64,000 nt of DNA from Dasania marina DSM 21967. Its GTDB lineage: Bacteria > Pseudomonadota > Gammaproteobacteria > Pseudomonadales > Dasaniaceae. Position 1 is the first letter of the stretch. The number at the start of each line of letters is the position of its first letter. Position numbers and translations under genes: made by a program. Below, piece after piece: positions 27,377-36,511 of this stretch. The stretch lies in the NCBI RefSeq assembly GCF_000373485.1, contig NZ_KB891585.1:157698-221697 (forward strand), read 5' to 3'. The notes under the pieces were generated by a model that was given only the letters and a program-made list of their open reading frames with translations, was not told where the DNA came from and did no database searches.

Positions 27377-28387
27377 ATGACTAATAAAGACCCCAAAAAT
27401 GATCACGAAGAGGCGGCTATGAAGTGGTTATTGCGTTTGCAATCACCTGAGCTTCCTGAACTTGAGGAAAAGCAGTTTTTCACATGGCTTAAAAGTTGTG
27501 CTGAGCATCAGCAAGCCTATGTTAATGCTGAAGCTTATTGGGATGGTCTAGCAGGTTTACAATCTAGTGAAGTAGCTAATGGCATTATTGCCGACGTTGC
27601 TGCAAATGATGCTGATAAACGGCAGAGCTGGGGTATGTGGGCTATTGCTGCATCCGTTGTATTGTTCGCTGGTTTATTTTTATTGCAACTTGGAATCGAC
27701 TCGAGCCAGCATACGTATCGGAGTGCGGTGGGGGAACAGCGACAAATTAGCCTTGCAGATGGCTCCACTGTTATTCTCAATACGGAGTCGCAACTGCGTG
27801 TCGAAAAAATGGAATCGTCGGCTACCCGGGTAGTGCATCTTGATTTTGGTGAGGCCCTATTTGATATTAAACCAGATAGTCATCGCCCTTTCATTGTTAC
27901 CACAGAGCGTGGTTCGGTACGTGTGCTTGGGACTCGGTTTACAGTTCTTTCGGAAGAAGATACTACCTTGATAACGGTGCTGGAGGGTAAGGTCGCGCTG
28001 GCAGATAGAACGGTTGATGAATTATCCCAGCAAGATTATAAGCCCCAGGCTACATTAGTTACCGATCAACAGTTATCGATAGCTCAGGCAATAAAGGGTG
28101 AGCGGCCTCGACAGGTTGACGCTAAATCTTTGGCTACCTGGGAGGGCGGGCGACAGGTTTATAATGGCGTTCCACTGGGTGTGGTCGTTAAAGATTTAAG
28201 TCGCTATTTTGATGGCGATATCAAACTTCGTGAAGAAGCTTTAAAAAGCAAGCGGGTTGTTGCCGTTATTGATCTGCAGGATAAAGCTTCAGCCATAGCC
28301 ACCCTTGAGGCAGTATTTAACATAGTAGCCGTTAACCACTCAGATCAATTAACGGTATTACAGAGTAAAAATAATAATAAGTTGTAA
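27377..28387 (+). CDS. FecR-family sigma regulator (anti-sigma/transducer)
   Basis: A 336-residue inner-membrane protein. The N-terminal cytosolic DUF4880-like domain contains AMKWLLRLQSPELPELEEKQ; one membrane helix spans about residues 92-110. The periplasmic FecR domain has YRSAVGEQRQISLADGSTV, LNTESQLRV, FIVTTERGSVRVLGTRFTV and a C-terminal STN-like module. FecR holds and activates its sigma factor when the outer-membrane receptor signals. It sits between the sigma factor gene and the STN receptor gene, as in fec-type systems. Confidence 0.92.
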   Translation: MTNKDPKNDHEEAAMKWLLRLQSPELPELEEKQFFTWLKSCAEHQQAYVNAEAYWDGLAGLQSSEVANGIIADVAANDADKRQSWGMWAIAASVVLFAGLFLLQLGIDSSQHTYRSAVGEQRQISLADGSTVILNTESQLRVEKMESSATRVVHLDFGEALFDIKPDSHRPFIVTTERGSVRVLGTRFTVLSEEDTTLITVLEGKVALADRTVDELSQQDYKPQATLVTDQQLSIAQAIKGERPRQVDAKSLATWEGGRQVYNGVPLGVVVKDLSRYFDGDIKLREEALKSKRVVAVIDLQDKASAIATLEAVFNIVAVNHSDQLTVLQSKNNNKL

Positions 28388-28455
28388 TTCGTTCTTACTG
28401 TTTGGTTTGGATACTAGATAGCAATAGCTTGGCGCTATCGAGAGATAAAAATAGG

Positions 28456-30960
28456 ATGAGTGTTAGTAGAGCTTCCAAAACCTTCGCTGCTATTTTTCTT
28501 CTGCTAATCTTGCAGGGATTAGCACATGCGCAAGATAAAACGCCACGTCTTTACAGTATACCTGCCACAACATTAGCTGATTCTTTAATAATTTTTGCTA
28601 AACAGTCAAAACTTTTCGTGCTTGTTGATGCTGAAGTGGTGAGTGGGGTTCAAGTATCCGCGATAGAGCGAGTGATGACTGTTGATGAGGGCTTACAGCA
28701 CTTGTTGCAAGGTACCGGCTTGGGGTATGCCTATATTAATGACAAGACCATTGCTATCTCCTCTGAATATAACGTGCAACAACCCGACCTTAAATCTGGC
28801 GATTCAGCTGCTGTAAAAAAAGACGATAAAAATAAATTAACGCCCATAGATAATATTATTGTGACTTCTCTGCGGCAGAGAAAAAACCTGCAAAAAACCT
28901 CTGCCGCTATATCGGTCATCGATCAACAAGCCATAGAGTACGATGCTATTGATAACCTTGAGGCGGTGGGTAGTCGTGTTCCTGGTTTGACAGTATCGTC
29001 GTTTAGCCTTGGTCAGCCCACTATTCGTATCCGAGGTAAAGGTTCAAATGATGATGGGCCTGCTATGAATAGCTCTGTAGGGGTGTTCATTGATGATGTA
29101 TACATGGGGCGTATCACGGGTGTAAACCTCGATATGGTTGATGTGGCCCAGATTGAGGTATTACGTGGGCCGCAGGGCGTGCTGTACGGTAAAAATGTGA
29201 TTGGCGGGGCGATTAAACTAAAAACCAATGGCCCCACTGAAGAGCCTGAAGTGTCAATGAAATTATCACTGGGCAACTTGGGTTTTAAAAAAGCTGAGGT
29301 GATCACCAATGGCCAGCTATCAGCAGCGCCGGTGTTGGCTCGGTTGGTTGTTCATAGCAGCCAACGTGATGGCTGGCAGGATAATATTGTCGGGGGGGGG
29401 GAGAAGCAGCATGGCGCTAAGCAATGGGGCGTGCGTTCACAACTGCTATATGTTCTTAGTGAGAGCTCTGAGTTACTTTGGGGGGTTGATTACACGGAAG
29501 ATAATCTTAGCTCCACCGGCAGAGTCCCCGTCGGGGGCAAGGTGCCGTTAGTGATATTGGATGATGAGGGGGCTCCTATTCCTGTCGAGGGTTCTGAGGG
29601 TGAATTTGAAACTCGTCTTCCGACGGATATTTTTTCCGAGCTAGGTGGTGATCCGCAGCATGCTACGAATTCTACAAAAGGCTTTACTCGTCGCAGTATG
29701 TTTGGTTTGAGTCAACGATTAAGTTATCAATTTGATGAGGTTGATTTTGTAGCGATTAGTGCTTGGCGCGATGTGGATTTTAAGTGGTTAGAGGATTCTG
29801 TAGGGTTACCTGAATTTGCCATTAGGGATACCATATCTTTGCTTGATGATGAGGCGCATCGTCAATTTTCTCAAGAGTTTCGCTGGTCCAGTGATGCTGA
29901 TCAAAAACTATCCTATGTCACAGGGTTGTATTTTTTGTATGAACATACAGAGCGTAAAGAGTCTTTTATTTTTAGGGCCGCCACGGCTAGTAGTGATCAA
30001 GAAAATCGTACGGAAAGTTACGCGGCTTTTGGTCAGTTCAATTATCGCTTGTCACCTGAGCTGGCTATTGGGCTGGGTGCGCGCTACACCTATGATAGTA
30101 AAACGCTACGACAAACATCTATTACTGGTGGTGCATCATCTATTATTTTTGAAGACTTCAACGTTTCTAGTCGTGCTAATTGGGATGATTTTTCTCCGCA
30201 GTTGACGCTCTCTTATGATGCCGATAGCAATTTGATGGTTTATTGTGGCGCCTCGAGAGGTTGGAAAAGTGGCGGCTTCCAAGGTGTGCCGGGCATAGCG
30301 GCGCTGGCTGTAAAAGAGGTGCAGCCAGAGTATTCCTGGGATTATGAATTGGGTTTAAAATCTGAGTGGTTGGATAATCGACTGCGGTTTAATGTGGCTA
30401 GCTTTTATACAGACTATCACGATTCACAGGTGGTTCAATTTCAAACCACTGATAATTTTGGTTTATTTCAGACTAGCAATGCCGCGTCAGCGACAGTAAA
30501 AGGTGTGGAGCTGGAGGTATGGGGGCAGTTATCCAATTATTTGGGTGTTTCTGGTACTTATGCCTACTTGGATGCAACTTTCGATCGCTTTATTGATTTA
30601 AATGGGCGAGATTTTTCGGGTAGCAGCCTTGAGCAATCACCTAGGCATACCATCAGTGCCGCATTGCAATATCGACGTCCGTTATTGGGCGGTGATATGC
30701 GTTTGCGAGTCGATTATCGTTATCAGTCTTTAAGTTATCGAGAACCGGATAACGGTGCTGCTCCATGGCCCCCTTTTAGTTTAGTCAACGCCAGTATCAA
30801 CTATCAGCCAAATGATAAACGGTGGGAGTTGAGTTTGTGGAGCAAAAACCTGTTAGGTGAAGAGTACATATCCCATCTTTACCTGCTTGGGGGTAATAAT
30901 TATGCTCTCTATGGTACCCCTCGCCAGCTGGGCATCAGCCTAAATTGGCATTTCTTGTAA
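28456..30960 (+). CDS. TonB-dependent receptor with N-terminal STN signalling domain
   Basis: About 834 residues from ATG 28456; an earlier TTG at 28402 would add 18 residues ahead of the signal peptide. After a signal peptide ending AHAQ comes an STN domain (PRLYSIPATTLADSLIIFAK to TIAISSE) that talks to FecR. Next is a TonB-box-like DNIIVTSLRQR and the plug (VLRGPQGVLYGKNVIGGAIK). A 22-strand barrel ends in NWHFL with a C-terminal hydrophobic residue. The barrel belongs to the same subfamily as the receptor at 31140, whose ligands are generally not Fe-siderophores by sequence alone. The imported ligand is unknown. Confidence 0.92.
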   Translation: MSVSRASKTFAAIFLLLILQGLAHAQDKTPRLYSIPATTLADSLIIFAKQSKLFVLVDAEVVSGVQVSAIERVMTVDEGLQHLLQGTGLGYAYINDKTIAISSEYNVQQPDLKSGDSAAVKKDDKNKLTPIDNIIVTSLRQRKNLQKTSAAISVIDQQAIEYDAIDNLEAVGSRVPGLTVSSFSLGQPTIRIRGKGSNDDGPAMNSSVGVFIDDVYMGRITGVNLDMVDVAQIEVLRGPQGVLYGKNVIGGAIKLKTNGPTEEPEVSMKLSLGNLGFKKAEVITNGQLSAAPVLARLVVHSSQRDGWQDNIVGGGEKQHGAKQWGVRSQLLYVLSESSELLWGVDYTEDNLSSTGRVPVGGKVPLVILDDEGAPIPVEGSEGEFETRLPTDIFSELGGDPQHATNSTKGFTRRSMFGLSQRLSYQFDEVDFVAISAWRDVDFKWLEDSVGLPEFAIRDTISLLDDEAHRQFSQEFRWSSDADQKLSYVTGLYFLYEHTERKESFIFRAATASSDQENRTESYAAFGQFNYRLSPELAIGLGARYTYDSKTLRQTSITGGASSIIFEDFNVSSRANWDDFSPQLTLSYDADSNLMVYCGASRGWKSGGFQGVPGIAALAVKEVQPEYSWDYELGLKSEWLDNRLRFNVASFYTDYHDSQVVQFQTTDNFGLFQTSNAASATVKGVELEVWGQLSNYLGVSGTYAYLDATFDRFIDLNGRDFSGSSLEQSPRHTISAALQYRRPLLGGDMRLRVDYRYQSLSYREPDNGAAPWPPFSLVNASINYQPNDKRWELSLWSKNLLGEEYISHLYLLGGNNYALYGTPRQLGISLNWHFL

Positions 30961-31139
30961 GTCGAGTCCTTCAGCGTTTTTTGAGTAACAAAATTATTTT
31001 TTGAGGTAAAACTGCTTTGCGGTGTTTCATCTACAAGCCATATATTTATGGCTCAGGCGTTACGCCGATTGTGTGATGGGCAATGTCGATAATTTTGTCG
31101 TCGTGAGATTATATTAAAATGAAGCTTAGGGGAATAATA

Positions 31140-33425
31140 ATGAAAAAAAATCAGCTTACACCGATAGCTTACGCTGTTAGGCGGTCGGTTACTTTTGGCG
31201 TGGCAGCAATGCTATCTATGGGGGCTTCTGCACAATTAGAAGAGCTTATAGTAACTGCACAACACCAATCCGAAAATATTCAAGATGTGCCCATTGCTAT
31301 TACAGCGCTAAGTGCCGATGAATTAAAAAGCGCGGACATATTCGATGCCAACGGTATTGCCATGCATACACCGGGCTTAAGTTTTAGTGAGTTTGCACCT
31401 GGGCAGGCAATTCCTTCCCTGCGTGGTATTTCCTCAGCGGATGATGGTGCGGGCCTAGATAACTCTGTAGCCTTGTTTTTAGACGGTGTTTACATTGGCC
31501 GTGGCGCGAGTATTAATTTTGACATGTTTGATTTAGAGCGGGTAGAAGTGCTTCGTGGCCCTCAAGGCACTTTATTTGGTCGCAATGCTATTGGTGGTGC
31601 AATTAACGTCATCTCAAGTAACCCTACCGATAAGCTTAGTGCTCAAGTAGGGGCAACCGTTGGTAATGAAGGCATTGTCCGCTACCAGGGTTTGTTGAGT
31701 GGCCCGCTGTCAGAAAATTTGGCGGGTAAGCTGTCGGTTAGCCATCGTGAACACGATGGTTTTGTTGATAACGTCGTCTTAGGGACTGAGCTTCAAGACG
31801 AAGATCAAACCTCAATTCGTGGCCAGTTACGCTTACGGTTAGATCAATCTGCTTGGTTATTAAGCGTTGATACGATGGACGATGAGCGAGCCGATATGGG
31901 TCGCACGCCAGTCAATGATAACGCGCCTTTACAGGAAATTCTGAGGCAAAACGGTGTGACCCGTGCTCGCCAAAATGCGGGTTCTAAAGATGGTTTTTCC
32001 GAGCGGGAAGCCAGTGGTATTAGCTTGCAGGGTGATGTTGAGTTTGATACGGGCGTGTTAACCACTATTACCGCTTTTCGACACGCAGAGACTGATTGGG
32101 AAATGGCCTCGATCGGTGCGCCGATTGGAGGGTTGGGTTTGCCTTTTGATGAGGTTACCGATGATATCGTAGAAGATATTGATACCTTATCGCAGGAGAT
32201 CCGTTGGACTTCAGACCTAGAAGGTGATTTTAATTATACGGTGGGCACGTTTTTCTTCACTGAAGAAACCGACCGGACTGAAATATTTAGAATTACGGCG
32301 GCGGGCAGTTACGATGACCCATTGAATCCTTTCAGAATTACTGATGTGGGTACGCAGGAGACCATTGGTAATGAATATTCCCGAACCAAAAACGAAACAA
32401 CCAGTTTTGCTGTTTACGCCCAAGGCACTTGGGAGGTGACTGATAAATTACATCTAACCGCAGGGGCGCGTTATACCAAGGATGAAAAAGACTATACCGC
32501 TGAGTCGGTTAACTGTGATTTGGTCGCAGATGGCACAATGGATGGCACACCATTTGAGGATTTTGCAGCTTGTGGTGGAGTCGGTGGCAGCTTAAATATT
32601 ATTAATGAGACCTTTGAGGTTAACCCCTCTGATGAGTGGGAAGATTTCTCACCCAAGCTGGTGCTGCAGTATTTTGCTACTGAAGACATGATGATGTTTG
32701 CCTCTGCCACCAAAGGTTTTAAGAGCGGTGGTTTCGCTGGCTCGCAAGGTGTTGAGTCGGCTGCTTCGAACTCAGTTGACCCCGAAACGGCGCTTAATTA
32801 TGAGTTAGGTTTTAAGGGTAACCTAACCGAGACCTTCCGTTTAAACTTAACGGCCTACTATACCGATTATGAAGACCTCCAAATTGTGCGCTTTGGGCCT
32901 GTTCCAAACTCAACATTTGGTACTTTTGTTACCTCCAATTTGGGTGAGGCGGTTATTCAAGGGGCAGAGTTAGAGGTTACATGGCAGCCTAATGAATTTC
33001 TTAAAGTGTCGGGTTTTTATGCCTATTTAGATACCGAAGCGGATGATTTAGTGCTTGAGACAACAGGTGGGATAGTTGATGCTTCGGGTAAACATCTAAC
33101 TCGCTCGCCCAGAGAGTCATCCAATATCAACGTCAACTACTTCGTGCCTACCGATATTGGTAATATTGATTTTCGTTTGGAATATAGTTTCTCGGCGATT
33201 CAGCAAATGGATTATGCCGATGATCGTATTACTGCTGATCAATTTGAGTTGTGGGATGGCCGTGTAGGTTGGACTTCAACAGATGAGCAATGGGAGGTGG
33301 CCTTATGGGGCAAGAACCTATTAGATGAAGAATATATTGCGCACCAATATGTAATTGGGCCGGGCGGTATTGGTACTTGGGGTGCTCCAAGAACTTACGG
33401 AGTGAGTGTTAGCTGGAGTATGTGA
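31140..33425 (+). CDS. TonB-dependent receptor (no STN domain)
   Basis: 761 residues starting at ATG 31140, preceded by TAGGGGA; the earlier in-frame ATG at 31119 lacks a ribosome site. Signal peptide to about residue 30 (ending GASAQ), TonB box EELIVTAQHQSENIQDVPIA, plug with VEVLRGPQGTLFGRNAIGGA and barrel ending YGVSVSWSM. The C-terminal halves of this receptor and the one at 28456 align closely (VALWGKNLLDEEYIAHQY versus LSLWSKNLLGEEYISHLY), so they are paralogs. It lies 180 bp after the first receptor and before the acylase gene, with a terminator between. Confidence 0.92.
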   Translation: MKKNQLTPIAYAVRRSVTFGVAAMLSMGASAQLEELIVTAQHQSENIQDVPIAITALSADELKSADIFDANGIAMHTPGLSFSEFAPGQAIPSLRGISSADDGAGLDNSVALFLDGVYIGRGASINFDMFDLERVEVLRGPQGTLFGRNAIGGAINVISSNPTDKLSAQVGATVGNEGIVRYQGLLSGPLSENLAGKLSVSHREHDGFVDNVVLGTELQDEDQTSIRGQLRLRLDQSAWLLSVDTMDDERADMGRTPVNDNAPLQEILRQNGVTRARQNAGSKDGFSEREASGISLQGDVEFDTGVLTTITAFRHAETDWEMASIGAPIGGLGLPFDEVTDDIVEDIDTLSQEIRWTSDLEGDFNYTVGTFFFTEETDRTEIFRITAAGSYDDPLNPFRITDVGTQETIGNEYSRTKNETTSFAVYAQGTWEVTDKLHLTAGARYTKDEKDYTAESVNCDLVADGTMDGTPFEDFAACGGVGGSLNIINETFEVNPSDEWEDFSPKLVLQYFATEDMMMFASATKGFKSGGFAGSQGVESAASNSVDPETALNYELGFKGNLTETFRLNLTAYYTDYEDLQIVRFGPVPNSTFGTFVTSNLGEAVIQGAELEVTWQPNEFLKVSGFYAYLDTEADDLVLETTGGIVDASGKHLTRSPRESSNINVNYFVPTDIGNIDFRLEYSFSAIQQMDYADDRITADQFELWDGRVGWTSTDEQWEVALWGKNLLDEEYIAHQYVIGPGGIGTWGAPRTYGVSVSWSM

Positions 33426-33430
33426 TTTAG

Positions 33431-33468
33431 AAAAGATAATGGGCGTCTTCGGATGCCCTTTATCTTTT
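33431..33468 (+). terminator. Terminator after the second TonB receptor gene
   Basis: A 17-bp stem with two imperfect pairs and a TTCG tetraloop (centre GGGCGTC-TTCG-GATGCCC), A-rich on the left and ending TATCTTTT. It suggests that the acylase gene has its own promoter or depends on read-through. Confidence 0.8.
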
Positions 33469-33518
33469 CTATACAGAAAAAATTCAGAATAATATTGGTT
33501 AGCTAGTAATAGGAAGAT

Positions 33519-36065
33519 ATGAATATGCCTAGTTTAGCAAAAATTGTAGTGCTGTTCTTTGTTGCCGGTTTATTTTCGGCTTGCAATAGTTCATCTGATC
33601 AGGGCTCTGTGCTAAGCACGGCGAGTAATAATTCGGCGACTATTTATCGTGATGACTACGGAACGCCACATGTTTTCGCGGACGATAACTACGGAGTCTA
33701 TTATGGCTATGGTTATGCGGTAGCGACTGATCGTTTATTTCAAATGGAAATGCTAAGACGGACGGCCGAAGGCAAGGTATCTGAAGTTATTGGTGAAAAG
33801 TATTTGAAACTGGATACACATATCCGTACGTCCTATGATCATCGGGCGATTAACCAGCAATTAAATACCTTAGCAGAAAAAGATTTAGAGGTACTGCAAG
33901 CCTATGCTGATGGTTTTAATTATCGAGTTACCGAAGTCTTGCGTCAGACGCAAGAGTTGCTACCCGCAGAATTTGTTCATTATGATTTTAAGCCCGTGTA
34001 CTGGACGGCTTACGATGTTGCTATGGTGTTTGTAGGATCAATTGCTCATCGCTATTCGGACTTTAATTCCGAATTAGACAATCTTTCTTTGTACCATAAC
34101 TTGGCGAAACGACACGGTGAAAAAAAAGCGTGGCAAATATTTAATGCCAGCAAATGGTTATTGGATGGCGCTTCGCCGACTACTGTTAACAGTGATTATG
34201 AATCGGCCAAGCCAGATAAAGTCATGCCTTTTCCTACGTACCTTAATGATATAGGTGTACCACGTCCAACTCGACGAGTCGCTATTAATAATGAGGGGCA
34301 GTTTTTAGGGACTACCGATTCACTGACCGTAGCTGCGTATTTTAACCAGCGTATTAGTGAGGAGGGTCACAGCTTTAGCCCAGAATTTACCCCGGCCAGT
34401 AACTTTTGGAGTGTGGGGAAAGGGCGAGTTAGTGATGCTGCCAGTGTATTCGTTAATGGGCCACAGTTTGGATTTAGTCTGCCATCGTATGTTTATGGTA
34501 TTGGCTTACATGGTGGCGATTTTAACGTAGTGGGCAATACCTTGCTGGCATTACCAACGCTATTATTTGCTCATAACGGGCACATTGGTTGGGGAAGTAC
34601 GGCAGGGCTGAGCGATCAAGTTGACGTGTTTGTTGAAGTTATGCATCAAGAAAAAGATAATTTCTATTTACATAAAGGACAAATGCAAGAGTTCGAATCG
34701 TGGAATGAAATCATCAATGTTAAAAACGCTGACCCGGTTACGGTTATCGCTAGGCGCTCAGTACACGGCATGGTGCAGCAGCTTGATAAAAAACAGCGGG
34801 TTGCCTATGTTCGGGCACGAGCTTGGGAAGGGGCTGAGCTTGCATCGCTTATGGGGTGGATTAACTTATCGAAGGATAAAACACTGGATGCAGCACGAGA
34901 AAGTATTGCATCGGTAGCAACCAATATTAATTTTTATACCATGGATCTACAGGGGCAGCTTGGCTATACCCATGGCGGGCGATACCCCATCCGCAAGTCA
35001 GGCCAAGACCCGCGTTTGCCAACGTTAGGCACCGGTGAGTGGGATTGGCAGGGCTGGCGCTCTTACAGCGAAAATCCCACAGTCGAAAATGGTAGCCAAA
35101 CGAGTATTGCCAACTGGAATAATCGCCCGAGTAGTGATTGGATAAGTTCGGACCTTTGGACGTATACGTGGTCGCGTGCTGATCGCTCCCATTTTATATT
35201 TGATAAAATCGCTTCAAAAGATACCTTCACCGTCAGTGAAATTTGGGATATAAATAAACATATTAGCTATATCGACGTGTCGGCACCTTTCTTGTTTCCC
35301 TATCTATTTAAAGCCTTCACCGATGAGGTAAGCATTGATCAACTGACCGCGCAGGGCTTGGCGTTGCTCAAGGTTTGGGATCAGCGTTGGGAGGTTGATA
35401 AACAGGGATACTTTCCCGCAGCGCCTGCGATTATCGATGCTTGGTTAAACGAGTTACTGGTAGCGGTTTTCAAGGATGATATCGGCGATGAGTACTTTTA
35501 TTTATACGCAGCCGTTAACAACCCCAGTGGCGCTTTAGGCGCTTCAATGGGGACGGGACCTGGCGTTAAAATAATTATACGTAACCTTGATCGGCTTGCT
35601 GAAAACAAAACTATTGATTTTAATTTTTTTAATGATAGTGATCCAAGTGATGTGTTGCAAAAAAGTCTCGTTTCAGCGCTGATCAAACTACGCCTGGAGC
35701 AAGGTGATGACCTTACGACATGGCGGCTACCCGCTCAGCCAATGCAGTGGAAGCCCTATAACTTTAGAGGTGTGCCGCAGGCACTCACGGCAGAACAGTC
35801 TGGTAATAATAAGGTTAAAGTCCCTTCATATATGAACCGAGGTAGTGAAAATAACGTTTTAATTGTAAAGGAAGGCTCTTTTACTGCTTATGATGTTATT
35901 CCTCCTGGCCAAAGTGGTTTTGTCAAGCCTGGAGGCGAAAGGTCAGAAAATTATTCTAATCAGTTAGAACTATTTTCTCAATACCGATATAAAACAGTGT
36001 ATTTCTCAAAAGAGGAAATAAAAAAAAGGGCCTCGTCGGTAAAATTATTAACATATAATCGATAA
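33519..36065 (+). CDS. Penicillin acylase-family lipoprotein (N-terminal-nucleophile amidohydrolase)
   Basis: 848 residues with a lipoprotein signal peptide (lipobox FSAC, Cys22). The alpha-chain region has YRDDYGTPHVFADDNYGVYY and GYGYAVATDRLFQMEMLRRT. Ser294 in PASNFWSVGKGRVSD is the expected nucleophile exposed by autocleavage, as in GSNNW of classic acylases. The beta chain follows (PSYVYGIGLHGGDFNVVGNT, AHNGHIGWGSTAGLSDQVDV). Family members hydrolyse amide bonds of beta-lactams, acyl-homoserine lactones or lipopeptides; which one cannot be told. A membrane-anchored periplasmic enzyme is expected. It is placed between a TonB receptor and a carboxylate symporter. Confidence 0.88.
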   Translation: MNMPSLAKIVVLFFVAGLFSACNSSSDQGSVLSTASNNSATIYRDDYGTPHVFADDNYGVYYGYGYAVATDRLFQMEMLRRTAEGKVSEVIGEKYLKLDTHIRTSYDHRAINQQLNTLAEKDLEVLQAYADGFNYRVTEVLRQTQELLPAEFVHYDFKPVYWTAYDVAMVFVGSIAHRYSDFNSELDNLSLYHNLAKRHGEKKAWQIFNASKWLLDGASPTTVNSDYESAKPDKVMPFPTYLNDIGVPRPTRRVAINNEGQFLGTTDSLTVAAYFNQRISEEGHSFSPEFTPASNFWSVGKGRVSDAASVFVNGPQFGFSLPSYVYGIGLHGGDFNVVGNTLLALPTLLFAHNGHIGWGSTAGLSDQVDVFVEVMHQEKDNFYLHKGQMQEFESWNEIINVKNADPVTVIARRSVHGMVQQLDKKQRVAYVRARAWEGAELASLMGWINLSKDKTLDAARESIASVATNINFYTMDLQGQLGYTHGGRYPIRKSGQDPRLPTLGTGEWDWQGWRSYSENPTVENGSQTSIANWNNRPSSDWISSDLWTYTWSRADRSHFIFDKIASKDTFTVSEIWDINKHISYIDVSAPFLFPYLFKAFTDEVSIDQLTAQGLALLKVWDQRWEVDKQGYFPAAPAIIDAWLNELLVAVFKDDIGDEYFYLYAAVNNPSGALGASMGTGPGVKIIIRNLDRLAENKTIDFNFFNDSDPSDVLQKSLVSALIKLRLEQGDDLTTWRLPAQPMQWKPYNFRGVPQALTAEQSGNNKVKVPSYMNRGSENNVLIVKEGSFTAYDVIPPGQSGFVKPGGERSENYSNQLELFSQYRYKTVYFSKEEIKKRASSVKLLTYNR

Positions 36066-36187
36066 AATAATAAAACGCTACTGTTTTAACGTTACCTGTT
36101 AGGATTCCTTTGCAGCGATAGTGCTGCTGTTGTGTTTTGTTTAATAATTAGTGTTAATGCATATTTTTGATCAATAGAGTGCTAGTA

Positions 36188-36511
36188 ATGACCCATATAA
36201 ATAAGAATGCTCAGAGGATATTGTCTTCGCCTGATTTTAAAAAATTAGTTAAATACAGAAACGCAGTAAGGTTTGGTTTGTCATTGATGGTATTTGCCCT
36301 GCATGCTTTTTTTGTTGGTGGTATCGCTTTTTATAATCAATGGTTTGGGTCTTCTTTGAGTGATAATTCAAGTATTCCCCGCGGTATTTTTTATGCCATT
36401 ATTATTATAGTGGCAATGTTGTTGCTCGAGTTTATATATATAAAAATTGGTGAAAAAGTGTTTGATCCATTGCAGAAAAAAGTGGCTTCTGAGAAATTTA
36501 ACAATGAATAA
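36188..36511 (+). CDS. DUF485 membrane protein (YjcH-like)
   Basis: 107 residues from ATG 36188. It has two membrane helices (about residues 28-50 and 64-88) separated by a short loop and the opening ILSSPDFKKLVKYRNAVRFG typical of DUF485. Such proteins are encoded directly upstream of ActP-type sodium:solute symporters, as in acs-yjcH-actP. Here the stop overlaps the symporter start by eight bases, supporting co-translation. Confidence 0.85.
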   Translation: MTHINKNAQRILSSPDFKKLVKYRNAVRFGLSLMVFALHAFFVGGIAFYNQWFGSSLSDNSSIPRGIFYAIIIIVAMLLLEFIYIKIGEKVFDPLQKKVASEKFNNE

